A stretch of DNA of 64,000 nucleotides from NCBI GenBank assembly GCA_039000515.1, contig JBCFYV010000100.1, forward strand, positions 22,706,305 to 22,770,304. Direction: 5' to 3'. The notes under the pieces were generated by a model. The model did no database searches and was not told the DNA's origin. It saw nothing but the letters and a program-made list of their open reading frames with translations. Below, piece by piece: positions 34,336-46,185 of this stretch. Origin of the DNA: Timema cristinae. Lineage: Eukaryota; Arthropoda; Insecta; Phasmatodea; Timematidae. The position numbers and the translations under genes were made by a program. How positions within the stretch are numbered: the first letter of the stretch is position 1; the number at the start of each line of letters is the position of its first letter.

Positions 34336-37300
34336 TGATTGACACGCTACAATAGGACAATAATTTTTAAATTTATGAGAAGTTCAAAAGTGACCAAATT
34401 ACATTATTTTTAATAGTACTTTCGGTAATTAGGGCTACTGTTCTTTCTATGCCATCATAATTTTATTTTGTCTTATTTTGTAATACCTATCGTCTCTATT
34501 CTGAAAAAAAATATTTTTTCAATCTAACTATAAAAAATTGGTTACGAGTGACCAGTAACAAATATTATTACATTTTGGCTTTTAACTGATATGAATGTAG
34601 AATAGAGGTCTGAGTGCCCTTGCTAAACACGAGCTTTTTTATAAATATAAAAGAAAGTTAAGGCGATTGGCCCTTTTCATTTGGCGTGGAAATGCATATT
34701 CGTGGGAACAAACGGTTATCTTCAAGAATTTTTATTGTTTTGCAATTTTCTTTTCGGAAATGGTTTGTTCAAGAATATAATCATGTTGATTAAGTTATAC
34801 TTTTTACATACACACATCCTCTATCATTTTAACAGTGATCAAATAGCAATAATTTTGTCTTTTTTTCAATAGAAAACGGTCAGCTTCATAACAAAAAAAA
34901 AAATATAAGACCTGATAAACATTGATAAATTATCTTAAAGATGTGTAGCAAATACTACAATAATAATTTCACTCGTTCTCGAGAAAACTGGTATTTCCAA
35001 ACGTATGCTTTTTTAGCAAGACCTGTCTGGTAGCTAGCGCAATCTAGGTTCCCGTGATCCATCTCTTCTTGTTGGCGCGGAAGGATACTTTGGTTGGTTG
35101 TGAAGCCACCCACGCCTTTCACCCTCCCACCCACCATCCCACAAAATATGTACTAGACTTGCACTTGACAGGGACCAAAGGCCTTAAGTTTTCTGCTCTT
35201 TGTCTATTAACTAGATATTAGTTATATTCATAGTAATTTAAGGAGAATTACACCTTTGAAGTGACAGGGATAACATCCACCCCTAATTTAGAGACCTGAA
35301 GATGACGTTTGTACGTTTAAACATGTAGTCAAGTCAACCTGCTTTGGCGTTCAAGGCTTAAGGAGTGGAACTAAATATCAGCTAAGTAACGTTTATATAG
35401 TCGATAATAAAGCTTTTTTTTCCTTCTATAAGCCTCTATCCCTCTATTTAGATGCCCTTGAAGGATAATTAATCATTGTTAAAATACTGCCAAACAGCTG
35501 TTGTATGTTGAAGTACGGTGTCTAATATTTAATGAAACCGTTAAAATCCATTCACATCGAAGATGTCGTCTTGATTCAAAATATTTCGGATACTCCAAAG
35601 TTACTGTGGGTGTCGAATTCAAAGTGAAGGAGATTCTGCTTTCAACTTCAACCTCAATATTTATAAACTTCCCCTAACCCTAAAAGTTATCCACAGTATT
35701 TTTCCCTTATTTATCATAAACAACATGCTTTGTCAAGAAAGCTTGATATCATTTATTTACACTGCGAAATGAAAATGTACACAACTTAACTATCGTGGAC
35801 TTGTTTTTGTTGTTTACATGAAAGCTACATTAAACAAACCATCCGTCAATTATCTTACAGCATTGATCTTGCAAATGGCGGCAGTTCAGCTAGCTGCTTC
35901 TAATCTATTTGTATTAACAGGCTAGTTGTGTCAGTTAACGTAAATTAGTTTCGCTTGTACAGTAGGTCCTCCAGTTACACGGTTCATTATAGGAGTTTTT
36001 ACCTAAAACGAAAATCCGTGTAAGCCAAATAGTGCTTAAATACGATGCATGTTTATAAAATCGTTTATGTTTGTTTCAAATTATTTAAATACGATTCATT
36101 ATTGACACACTAAATGTTTGTTTCAACTAATAATGATTAATCTTAAACAAGTTTTACTTTGAAAAAATAGCTTGCGCTCGTCCGAGCTATATAAAAAAAA
36201 GTTGTCCTACCACTCTATTTTTCAAGAAAGATATTGACAAGAATTTGCTAAAGATCGCCCATCAATGAAATATATATTAAGGCATGGTGAACAAAATAAC
36301 TGACAATAATATTTCATGTATATATATTTCAAATTTTCGTAAACTTTTTAAAGGTTGGTGGTTTCATTTTTCATAAATGCACATGTCTTTTATGGCTTTT
36401 TAAACTTTATAAATATTTTGATCTAGTTTGATAATTGACTTTTATAATATTGATGACAACTTTGTGTGTAATATTTTAAACCTGAATTGGTCTTAGTTAT
36501 AATATATCTTTTTTAATCTGACCCATTAATTTTACTACACATTTATGCTCTTAATTTTAATAATTGTCAAACATCATTTATTGAACAGTGCCTAAGGACA
36601 ATAACCAAAATGTTATCCAAAACCTCAAATAACAATAATAAAATGTTTATAATCAGAGCAGCTCAAAACGTGTTGATATCATGTACAACAATAAAATGGA
36701 GTTTATTATAAAAATGTGGCATCTCCTAAACAACTTAGCATTAATTATATTATATTGTATCAACCGATGGGAAGTTGAATTAGAAGAAATATTTCGACTG
36801 TTTAGACCAATAACAAGGGTTTTCTGATCATGCTTTGACGACACACAAACTAAATTGTAAGGATTACAAATAAACCTTTATCACTCGCTCATATTAAGAA
36901 AAAGTATTGTAATAGTGAACATTTCTTACCTCGAGATTATGATGTATCTTTACGTTTTATGTGACCGCAGACCTGAAAAAAGGATTTTATATTTCTGTCT
37001 GTCCCTATGTTTGTCTTTGTGTATGTATGTATGTCCCTAGCCACGGATCTGAAATGGGTTCATACAATTGGTTCAAATTTGATATTTAGAAGTTATATAT
37101 TAGGACGTTTATTTTATTTTCACGCTACACCTTAAGTTATCAATTTTGATTTAAACTGATATTTGGGGAGTGTTTGACTTGACAAATAATACCATCATTG
37201 GTTTTCTGGGTTAAAATTCATGCAATAATAGTTTTTTAATAAAAAAATTTAGAAATGGTTATAACGATTAGGTTTAAATATATACAAAAGACGTCATTTT

Positions 37301-37969
37301 ATACATTAATTTTTCTTAAACACATACTTTTATAGAAGCTTACAGATGACAGATTTTTTTTAATTGAAATATTTTGTAAACAAATATAACGATGTTGTTC
37401 CTATGTGGTATCTAGGATATGTTTTACACTATAAATAATAATGTATGTTTATTTTTCTAAAGCAAACTAATTTAATTACAGCTTGCCTACGAAATTTTTT
37501 CGATTATAGCCTTGAAGACTTCGTTTTAAATGGATATCTGAGAATTGACATTCATGATATATATAAGAAAAATTTTCATTTTAACAAATTAAAAATCATT
37601 TGATGTAGTTTACAAATAGCTTATTTATGAAAATATGAAATTTTGTAAAAATATAAGAAAAAATGTATATATGAAGAGTGTTTATTGCGATTAAAAATAT
37701 TATGCGTTTATTTTTCTAAGGCAATCTTGGTTAAAAGTAGTTTACTGATAAACTATTTTAGAACATTTTTTCCAATCCATGATGCACCATTTGAGAAAGT
37801 TTGTGTAATTGTGTCTTACCATTTAATTCTATTTGAAAAGAACGGAAAAACACATTACATATCATCCGTTGACAACAATAGATTATCAGTAGAGATTTGT
37901 TCGACGTATTTTTCTTTCTCGCTCTATTAGGTAATATAGTGGCTTAATAAAACCGGAAAGTATTTGATA
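34336..37969. other. 3.6 kb of unassigned AT-rich DNA
   Basis: No supported gene. Around 36975-37100, a CTGTCTGTCC segment followed by GGATCTGAAATGGGTTCATA and GGTTCAAATTTGATATTTAG may be a distant relative of the dispersed repeat at 27715. Confidence 0.4.
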
Positions 37970-37974
37970 TACTA

Positions 37975-38087
37975 ACACCCACATCGGTACTCACATGGTT
38001 TAGTACATCATTCGTTTTGAATTATATTGCTGGTGACAAGCATATCGGGGTTCAAATCCCTCTCTGGTGTAGCTTTATTCCTTAAAG
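37975..38087 (+). repeat. Head-C SINE, 5' piece split by another SINE
   Basis: Worn head CATCGGTACTCACATGGTTT with a clear B box GGGGTTCAAATCCC. It ends in TTTATTCCTTAAAG, the left target site duplication of the inserted head-B SINE, and continues at 38406. Confidence 0.85.
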
Positions 38088-38120
<33 letters not shown>

Positions 38121-38405
38121 ATCATCATCGCGTCTTACTACCCGTCCGGGTTGTACGCACTTACGCTAATGTGTAATGGTAGGGTGATTGTGAGATGAAA
38201 TGGAGGACATTACAGTTTAACGTGGAATCCTAACCACGGTGGAGGCCTGGCATTCCTCACATTCACAAGGTGTGATTAATACACGTCTTATCAGAGGTGA
38301 AGGAAGGGTTTGGTAATCAGATAAATCTGTGCCGGGACCGAGGATTGAACCCCGGACCCCAGCACAGAAGTCCGACACCTTACTGCTAGACCACTAGGTC
38401 ACCTG
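38088..38405 (-). repeat. Head-B SINE, reverse, inserted in a SINE
   Basis: (TTA)n, tail complement GCGTCTTACTACCCGTCCGG, body, B-box complement CCGAGGATTGAACCCCGG, and head complement GACCACTAGGTCACC. Flanked by TTTATTCCTTAAAG (38074-38087) and TTTATTCCATAAAG (38406-38419), 13 of 14 identical. The body has a small internal insertion near 38272-38285. Confidence 0.95.
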
Positions 38406-38545
38406 TTTATTCCATAAAGGTTTGCCAATATCCCTCCACGTAAGTGCGGAAACTTTCTTTTAAATCTACCTTACTTATCCCTATTCGATTAGCGTAATTG
38501 ATTCATTCGTATCTCCCGAATGAATTCCATTACCAAGATTTAGAT
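38406..38545 (+). repeat. Head-C SINE, 3' piece
   Basis: Resumes with TTCCATAAAGG, CCTCCACGTAAGTGCGG, CGATTAGCGTAATTG and a worn CTCCCGAATGAATT tail. Confidence 0.8.
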
Positions 38546-39179
38546 ATGATTCAATGATAAGGAATTGCCAAAACGATTATTTTGTTAGCCTCGTTTTTTC
38601 AGATACTAATAATTGTATCTATAATATTTTAATCGCATTTCCTATTTTTAACTAAACTTATTTATTTCTTTATAACTTAATCTAAAAAAGGAATTCATAT
38701 TTGTTGATAAAACAGTTTTAGATTATATTCAATCCAATGAAACTAACTAGCTGGTCATAAGGAGCTCGATAGTTCATGTCCACTAATACTAACTTGTCAT
38801 CCAACCACCTTCAAATTTAATTTTCAAATTATCCTCACATCAACTTCCTTGTTTACCAAAGGATCTGGTAACTTCAGGTTTCCCAACTAAAAGTCTGTGT
38901 ACACGGTTGTCATCGCCCATAAGCTAGCAGATCCAATATTTGTAAATATAGTTATATGTTCCAAAGTTCTCTCACGCCAAAACTACTTGTTTCGAAAATG
39001 AAAGTGTCATTGGAAAAGCTTATTTACTATTCAATCTAATCTGCACTAAAGCTGTTTAAGATTTTGAAATATCTGATCTTTCTGTATTGATAGTAGAAAT
39101 GTAAATAAGGAGCAAGAAGCAAGGCTGGTAAGAGATTAATGTAAGGGGATTGGAAATAAGTTAAGAAGCTACATTTTTT
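38546..39179. other. Unassigned AT-rich DNA
   Basis: No gene or repeat recognised. Confidence 0.4.
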
Positions 39180-39410
39180 TAGTACCCCGTCAAATTAACC
39201 ATTCTTGCTATACGCTTATGTACAAATTAGGTTAATGGTTTTAGGTATGAGGAAGGTAAAATTTATATGCGTAGAGGAATAATGGAAAACCATTTTGTAA
39301 AAATCAACCTTATTAAATCTGACCGAAATTTGAACCTCGATCTCCCCGTCATCGGCAGTCTAGTCTAATGCGAGAGTAGTGTTTGACCATACGGCCACGG
39401 AAACGGGTAA
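39180..39410 (-). repeat. Head-C SINE, reverse, diverged
   Basis: Tail complement TAGTACCCCGTC with a degraded hairpin, body AATGGAAAACCATTTTG, B-box complement AAATTTGAACCTCGATC, and head complement GACCATACGGCCACGG. Confidence 0.84.
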
Positions 39411-39848
39411 GAAACTAATTTAAAAAACATTTGTATTTATTTATTTTTCATTACGTCTTACTATTTGTCCAAGACATTGACATTAAACTGCCCTATGGGG
39501 GTAATATGAGCAATTTAACATTTAAATTAAATGTGTACATGCCTGATTATCTTTCATAGAAATCTTTTCTCATATACTAACTTCCCTCCCCCATCTTCCA
39601 ACCAAAATCTCCTAAATCCCTTGTCAAAAAAAAAATTGGAAGGGGGGCGCTTAAAATAATTGTGCCTAGGGTCACAACAATTTTAAGTCCGCTACTGGGA
39701 GTATGTAGGAAAAAATGGCAAGGAAGGCCAAGTAAGAGATGGAAGGAGACAAAACAAAATATATTCAAGTGTGAGGAGGATATTGGAAGAAATTAAAGTA
39801 GGAAGAATTGTGGGTGGAATATAGAATAATATGAAGGCATTTTACTAA

Positions 39849-40115
39849 TAATAATAATAATAATAATACTTAGCACCACGTCTTACTACCCGTTCGGGTT
39901 ATACGATTTAAGTACTAATTACTCTAATGGATTAGGAATTGGGAAGGTTGAATTAGAGGAAGTGAACCCGCATTTGCGTGGAGGTAGAGTGGAAAACCAT
40001 TTAGGAAAAACCACCCCCAGTTCACCCGAGCGAGATTCGAACCTCGATCTCCCCGTCCTCAGCAGACGAGCTCAACACGACAAGCGCGTTAGCCAACTAC
40101 GCCACCGAGGTGGGT
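39849..40115 (-). repeat. Head-A SINE, reverse, with exact TSD
   Basis: (TAA)n, tail complement, body, B-box complement GAGATTCGAACCTCGATC, and head complement AGCCAACTACGCCACCGAGG. Flanked by GCATTTTACTAA at 39837-39848 and 40116-40127. Antisense frames starting MNPHLRGG come from this element and are not genes. Confidence 0.95.
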
Positions 40116-40127
40116 GCATTTTACTAA

Positions 40128-41099
40128 ACTGGCCCGACCGCAGGCTGGTAACAGATTGATAAATGATGATGATAATAGATAATTGATAAAACTACTCGTT
40201 TGTCTAATATTTTTACATATAAATACAAACTTAATGGCATGAGCCTGCAATCAAGCTAGAGTAGCCGCTGCCATTATCTATGATAGTGCCAACATTTGCT
40301 AATAGTGTGTCATGTGGTCAGCACAACAAGCCTTCCAGCCGTTAATCTCAGTTTACTAGACCGGAGCTGCTCATTTATTTAAGTAATTTATTTTTCCTCA
40401 TGAGACTGAGTTCGACTCGATTCCAGACCCACTGCCTCACAGAAAAATTCTGGAATCACCAGTGATAAAACCCAGTATGTCTGAATCTGTACATATTATG
40501 GTAGTAACATTCAATTCACTGTTCCCTTGTGAGTATATTGATAGTATAAAATTTGCTATTTTATAAATTATAAGCAAAAAATATGGATTTGATGATTTCA
40601 AATCATCACAATTTAGTATTTACCAAGTGCATACAACTACTCAAACAGCACAGTACACTTAGAGCTACCTAGTGGACAATTATGAAATATGTGTTTCCAT
40701 AGCAAGGAGATTGATTGTTGATAGTCTTTTGTCTATTTCGCCATCATGCGTATTCTTTGAAGATCATAGACTTGAAATATACTTCACTACACAAAGGAAA
40801 TCTATTCTCAGGTCCGCAAAAAATGCAGGCTTACAAAAAAAATCTACATATTTAAACAACTCTATTTAGAAATATAATATGTCATAAGAAAAAGTGTTGT
40901 CGTGACAAAGTCGTAGTTATAGTCGTAGTTGAGGGATAAAGATATTTTTTATATATTCTCTTAAGTTGAATGCTTAGGAGTAGCGCCCATATTATATGTG
41001 CGATATTCAAGAATATATTTAACACAAGATATGTGAGACATTTTTGATTGATACGCGTTGTAAGGTACGGGTTAGACGTTACTTATCAGATACTTTTGA
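40128..41099. other. Unassigned DNA
   Basis: A 65-codon frame at 40672-40869 is unrecognised. No repeat structure seen. Confidence 0.4.
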
Positions 41100-41590
41100 A
41101 ACACATAATAGTTTGAAACGAGTAGATGCACTCTCCTTATTACTTTTTAATCTAGATTTATATTATGATATTAGGGTAATGCCAGAGAGATTAGGAAAAG
41201 GTTGACATTAAACGGTATCATACAAATATTAGTTTATAGATTACTGAAAACCACATATCATTTGATAGAGTTAGTGAGTTTAAATATTTATCATAGCTAT
41301 TAAAAACAATATTAGATTTGAAATTAGGAAAATTATACGGTCGGGAAATGTATGCTACAACTAGGTTAGTAAGTTGTTGACATCTTTCATGCTGCTAAGG
41401 AATGTAAAACTCAGAATATACAAAACAATAGTTTTACCGGTTATTCTCTATGGGTGGGAAACGTGGTCTCTTACATTACATGACGAAAACTAATTTAGGG
41501 TGTTCGAAAACTTGGTAATTAGGAAGATATTTGGTCCAAAAAGGAATGAGGCTACTGGGGAATATAATTTTGTTAAAATAAAATTTTATA
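41100..41590 (+). pseudogene. LINE reverse transcriptase C-terminal relic
   Basis: Translation in shifting frames gives FDRVSEFKYL, a LGKLYGREMYATT-like block (RKLYGREMHATT type), LRIYKTIVLPVILYGWETW (from about 41407), SLTLHDEN, a stop, FRVFENLVIRKIFGPKRNEA and TGEY. The order is that of the RT thumb of the same insect LINE family as 8159-8995. Several stops and frameshifts are present. In an intact element this protein copies the LINE RNA into a nicked chromosomal site. Confidence 0.85.
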
Positions 41591-42084
41591 GTTATAATCC
41601 AGCAAGTACGTAACTCTAAATGATACAAATATAATATTTTGACAGTATACCTAAATTGGTATGGATATAGTCCAATGGTAATATTAAAAATAACATTATT
41701 ATTTTATTCGATATCTTGGTCTCGGCATTGTAATCATATATTTATATTTTATTTAATCAAAACCATAAATGTAGAGTGTATTATTATCATAGCACATATC
41801 GGTGGTCACACAGAATAGACGTTAGGATCGTTTAGCTTTGTTTGCCGATGATGGGTCATCTCGAGCTTAAAACTCGGAAGGTATGTATTGAGACTGTTTT
41901 TGTATAAATTGTCTCCTATCTGTTGCCATCCTTATAATAGCTTACATTATACACAAGTCGTGGTAAGAATTAAGAAACTAAAAACTATTAAAGCAGCACA
42001 CACAGCACTCTACAACCAATCACTTATCCATTAATGTTACTTCAAGGGTAAAAGACTCGACATTACTAACATCATCCTCTAGAC
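41591..42084. other. Unassigned AT-rich DNA
   Basis: No gene recognised. Ends at a hAT-like terminus. Confidence 0.4.
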
Positions 42085-42140
42085 CAGGGGTCAGCAAGTC
42101 GACGGGCCGCACGAGGCTCACACGTACACTTTTGGAGGAC
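42085..42140. mobile_element. hAT-like terminus, partner not found
   Basis: CAGGGGTCAGCAAGTCGACG followed by GGCCGC is a hAT-type end, preceded by CTCTAGAC, which fits the nnnTAnnn target pattern. I could not find the matching right end. An 84-codon frame follows (42160-42414) but is not recognisably a transposase. Confidence 0.5.
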
Positions 42141-42844
42141 CATAAAGGGTTGGCCATAATTGCTACAGTTCAGAATGACTGATTGGATGTGTAGGTTCTC
42201 CGCAATGTCCATCTTGAGACTTTTGAAGAGGATTGCAAAATATGCACGCAATTATAAATTGGCGTTAGTTGATGCCTGGAAAGTTTTTAGATGTTCGGTG
42301 AATTTGGATTTGCATCTATTTTATTTAAAATTACTAATGTGCTCAGCATATCTAACTGAAACTTTCTTCAGGTCTTTCCAAGGTATACAGCCTTTACTTT
42401 TTTATGTGAATTAGATTTTTCTTTTACTTTTCTGACTGCCAGTGGGTTCAATGTAAAAAGGCTTCTGTCTCATCTTGTGTGGTTTTATGGTTATGGGAAT
42501 GTCAGGGTTAAGATACTAGCCGATTATATACTGAGGTGTACTTTTAGAAATTATTTTTCCAATGTTAATCACTGAAAATGAGATCATATTTCTTCCCAAA
42601 TATACGGCTGTGATCCCTACACAAGTGTAAATAATTGTTATCATCTTTATGGCTAGTAAGACTTGGTGTACGTAACAAAAATTACTTCGTAAAAAAATTC
42701 AAAATATAAATATAGAAATTAATGAATTAATCAAATTTGAACTTTCGAAGTATCATTGTAATAAGTTTATAAATAAAAATATTATTTCACGATTACTTTC
42801 TGTAATTTCTTCCTACACTTATTATGTGTAATTCTAATTTATTT
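42141..42844. other. Unassigned DNA after hAT terminus
   Basis: May be the interior of a decayed hAT element. No confirmed coding match. Confidence 0.35.
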
Positions 42845-43096
42845 GGTTAGATTTTCCTGCATCGATGGTTGCATAGTCTAGGGTGGCAATCTCTAAATAT
42901 ATTATTTTCCTTGTGACAGATATATAGGGGATAGAATCCCGTTCAGATGTACTGATGGTGTTTTTGCCTCTTAAGTGGTTCCACGCTCTAAATTCACTAA
43001 AATAAGGGTACAAATACTCTTCCAATTTCTAAATATTTACTCTATTAATTTTAATCTTTGGATATCCCGAACAGGTAGTAAGACTGAGTGCAGCAA
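42845..43096 (+). repeat. Head-C SINE, strongly diverged
   Basis: GGTTGCATAGTCTAGGGTGG (head), ATAGAATCCCGTTCAG (B-box remnant), GTACTGATGGTGTTTTTGCC (body), and TATCCCGAACAGGTAGTAAG (tail). Confidence 0.8.
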
Positions 43097-43130
43097 AAAA
43101 AATTGTTGGACTCAAATAAATAAGTAATTT

Positions 43131-43686
43131 TGACTCGGTAAGCGAGAAATTGCTGCGCAGATGTCCTACTTTAACACAATATTAAATCCTACGATGCGTT
43201 ATTTTAAAAATATAGTTCAAGACAAAATTAATTCGATAGATTCCAACAGGGTTCTCTTTCTTTAACAAACCTATATTTTACCTTTTATTAATAGAGAAGA
43301 TGTGTGAAAATATTACATTGTCTCATTTTCAATTACTTATAATGTATATTTGCGAAATAATGAGATTAGGCTTGATGAAAAAGAGCTCGAAATTTATCCT
43401 TCCTCTAAAAAATATAATAATTTCTTATTTAACTCATAAAAGAAAATTTTAATATATTTGAGAACCAGCAGCGAGCTTTTCTCTTTACCTTGAGATAAGA
43501 ATATTCGTAGTTTTCTTTCCTCTTTCTTACTAACATGAATAAAGTTGACTGTAGGTGAAGGCTGAAACCGATAAAAAATAGCTTAGACTGAATAAAGAAG
43601 GAGATCCAAAAAACCACACAGATCATTGTATTTTAAGCCGTGTGGCCGGCTATTAATAATTACTTGCTGACCAAGGGGGCCATGTT
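43131..43686. mobile_element. Nonautonomous TIR element, copy 1
   Basis: Collinear with 54719-55248 over its whole length; shared blocks include TTAATAG, GAAAATTTTAA, TCTTTACCTTGAG, AGATCATTGTATTTTAAGCC and GCTGACCAAG. The ends are diverged inverted repeats (GGTAAGCGAGAAATTGC against GGTCAGCAAGTAATTAT read inward). No ORF of note. See the other copy for a clearer terminus. Confidence 0.78.
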
Positions 43687-44640
43687 AAGCTGAATTTCGC
43701 TATTTATTAATATTATATATTTTGCTAAAACTATTTTAGTTTAGAAGTATATTTATTTTGTATTATGAATTAAAGTCTTACTGGTTAAGAAATCGGCTAA
43801 GGAATGTTAAATAAATAAAACTCATTTGGCTCTTTTAAGTGAACCCTCTGCAATCCTAGAAAATCTATATTTTCTACCTCATCTAATAGAGTTATCACCA
43901 CTAATTTCAACCCCCATACACCCATTCCTCCATTTTAATACCGATCTTAATTCCCAAACTTTTACGATTATTTAGAGTGGTCGCTATATTTGCCTGCTCA
44001 ATTTTTGTTTTCCACCACATGGAGTAGTTGTTTCTATTAGTTTTGTAAATGTTAAATCTCCCCCAACTCGATCCCAATTTCTTCAGCTACTACTGAAAAA
44101 TATCAAGTTTTTAAATGTATATGGTGATCTTGAATGGTCCCTTTCCCTACTTGCCAAATTTCAGTTTTCTACCCCATTGGAAAATAGGCTAGTTGTTTCT
44201 GTTAATTTTGAGCACCCCTACCATCTGCGCCTGCACCACGGGACCCATCGTATCAAAGTGCATGAGATTTACCATGCTTTTCTGCCCTCTCTACTCCCTT
44301 AGGGAATGATTTTTTTTTTTAAACTCTTATTAAAAAGATATGCAATTTTAGAAAGGGCCTCATTTAAAATTTCAAGGTTTTATGTCCACCGGTTCGAAAG
44401 ATACATCAGTGAATTTTGAAAACTTTCAACCCCACCTTTTCAACCCTTTAGAGAATGAATTTCGTGAAACACTTTCATAGCTCTTGCATAGAGCCTAAAA
44501 GGAAACTTCATACAAAATTTCAAGTTCACAGGCCCAGAAGATGAGGAAGTACGGTGATGAGTGTTTTCAATTCACGACCTTCTCGTTACCGAAAAACCAA
44601 ACCATACGAGTTCGACGCCTTTTTCGACGTGGCAACAGGT
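43687..44640. other. Unassigned DNA, faintly periodic
   Basis: 43850-44540 reads like several poorly conserved related blocks (AACCCCACCTTTTCAACCC, CTCGATCCCAATTTCTTC, TTTCTGTTAATTTTGAG, AAAATTTCAAGTTCACAGGC). It may be an old tandem or LINE-derived region. No protein recognised. Confidence 0.4.
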
Positions 44641-44649
44641 GTGTTTCAC

Positions 44650-44710
<61 letters not shown>

Positions 44711-44755
44711 GGTGTGTTTCACCTTTTATATATATATAACAGGTGTGTTTCACCT

Positions 44756-44801
<46 letters not shown>

Positions 44802-44805
44802 AATA
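44641..44805. repeat. Compound repeat: CAGGTGTGTTTCACCTTTT plus (TA)n, three times
   Basis: ACAGGTGTGTTTCACCTTTT begins at about 44635, 44708 and 44739, and each copy is followed by a TA run of different length. The core AGGTGTGTTTCACCT is itself an inverted repeat. Confidence 0.92.
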
Positions 44806-44886
44806 CAGTATATACATTGTTAAAGGAATACTCTACCAAAAAGAATAAATTAAATAATGTATACACTTTTACTAAAAACATTGAGA

Positions 44887-45133
44887 CCCGCCTCAGTGGC
44901 GTAGTTAGCAAACACTCTAGTTTCCTGTTGAGCTAGACTGCCGAGGACGGGGATATCGAGATTTTAATCTCGTTTGGGTGAACTGGGGGTGGTTTTCCCT
45001 AAATGGTTTTCCACTCTTCCTCCATGCAAATGCGTGTTCACTTACTTTATATTAACCTTCCCAACTCCTATCCCATTAACGTAATTAGTACATACACGTA
45101 TCGCCCGAACGGGTAGTAAGACGCGATGATAAA
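44887..45133 (+). repeat. Head-A SINE
   Basis: CCTCAGTGGCGTAGTTAGCA (A box), GATTTTAATCTCG (worn B box), A/C body, and tail CGCCCGAACGGGTAGTAAGA. No clear target site duplication. Confidence 0.9.
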
Positions 45134-45399
45134 ACAAAAGAAGAGAGAGAATGAAGTGTCGTTGACGAGGTCTAGACTCAATTCTTGACTGGGTACACCG
45201 ATGTTGGCTTTTTACGTGTGATTTATCACTGGCTAATTCTCACCCTCTTCACTCTAATGTTTGCTCATTTCCTCCAGTTAACACCCTTATTCCTATCTCA
45301 AGTAGTAACTATTTTTTTAATCTTTGTGTTAAAACATGTGTATCAAAATAAAACTGATCTGTAGGATTTGAACTCGAACCCACTGTAGACTTTCAAATG
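45134..45399. other. Unassigned DNA with a possible SINE fragment
   Basis: GACGAGGTCTAGACTCAATT and TGGGTACACCGATGTTGG resemble an eroded head-C B box and body. Not defined further. Confidence 0.35.
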
Positions 45400-45408
45400 T
45401 ATAGTTAC

Positions 45409-45410
<2 letters not shown>

Positions 45411-45467
<57 letters not shown>

Positions 45468-45512
45468 TATATTAGCACCACGTCTTACTACCCGTTCGGG
45501 TTATACGCACTA
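45411..45512 (-). repeat. Minimal SINE insertion, tail only, with TSD
   Basis: About 60 bp of (TTA)n followed by the complement of the last 40 or so bases of the common tail (TTAGCACCACGTCTTACTAC, then CCGTTCGGGTTATACGCAC). Flanked by TATAGTTACTT at 45400-45410 and 45513-45523. Extreme 5' truncation of any of the shared-tail SINEs would give this. Confidence 0.92.
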
Positions 45513-45523
45513 TATAGTTACTT

Positions 45524-46089
45524 CACAGAGTGATTTTGATTTTTTTATAAAATTTTAAAATTGTCTAAAGAAGAGATTTAGTATTAATCCTATGTAATAA
45601 TAAAACTTTTACAATTTTGATTTTTTACTCCGCATCTTACTTACTACATCTTATAAAAAAATAGGATGATTATCACTTAGTTTTATTCTATTATTTATTA
45701 TATTATGAGTTTTATTTTTGGTTAGTTAAATAATTTATTTTATTGAGTGAAAATTAATCAATTTTCAAAGTGTTCTAATGTAATACTGTATTTATTTATT
45801 GAATATTTTAAAAATATTTTCATGATTTTTGTTTTGATTATTTATTTACTATTAATCATAGTATAGATAAGATTATATATATTTATATGTATATGGAGGC
45901 AAGAACATTAATCGTTTTATTGTGTTTAAATTATCATTATTATTAGAGATGGACACTCGAATCCTCAATTCCTAGAATTCATCTAACCCTATATTAGTAT
46001 AAATATAAATGTCATGGAGAAATCATAATATATGTTTCAATTTAATTTCAAATAGTAATTTTTCCCCAAGAGAAATAATATACATTTTG
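45524..46089. other. Unassigned AT-rich DNA
   Basis: No gene or repeat recognised. Confidence 0.4.
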
Positions 46090-46185
46090 TTTAATAGCAC
46101 GTCTTACTGCCCGTTCAGTTTATACGCTTATGTAGGTATACTAACTACACTAGTGGTTTTAGGGGTTAAGGAGGCTATTGTAAGA
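46090..46185 (-). repeat. SINE tail fragment, reverse
   Basis: TAGCACGTCTTACTGCCCGT, TTATACGCTTATGTA, and GTGGTTTTAGGGGTTAAGG match the common tail and the end of the A/C body. The head is missing. Confidence 0.75.

Noticed and set aside
39962..40159. Small protein [20 protein letters not shown] frames (also near 62713, 25664, 6762)
   Set aside because: They are antisense frames of head-A SINEs and recur only because the SINE recurs.
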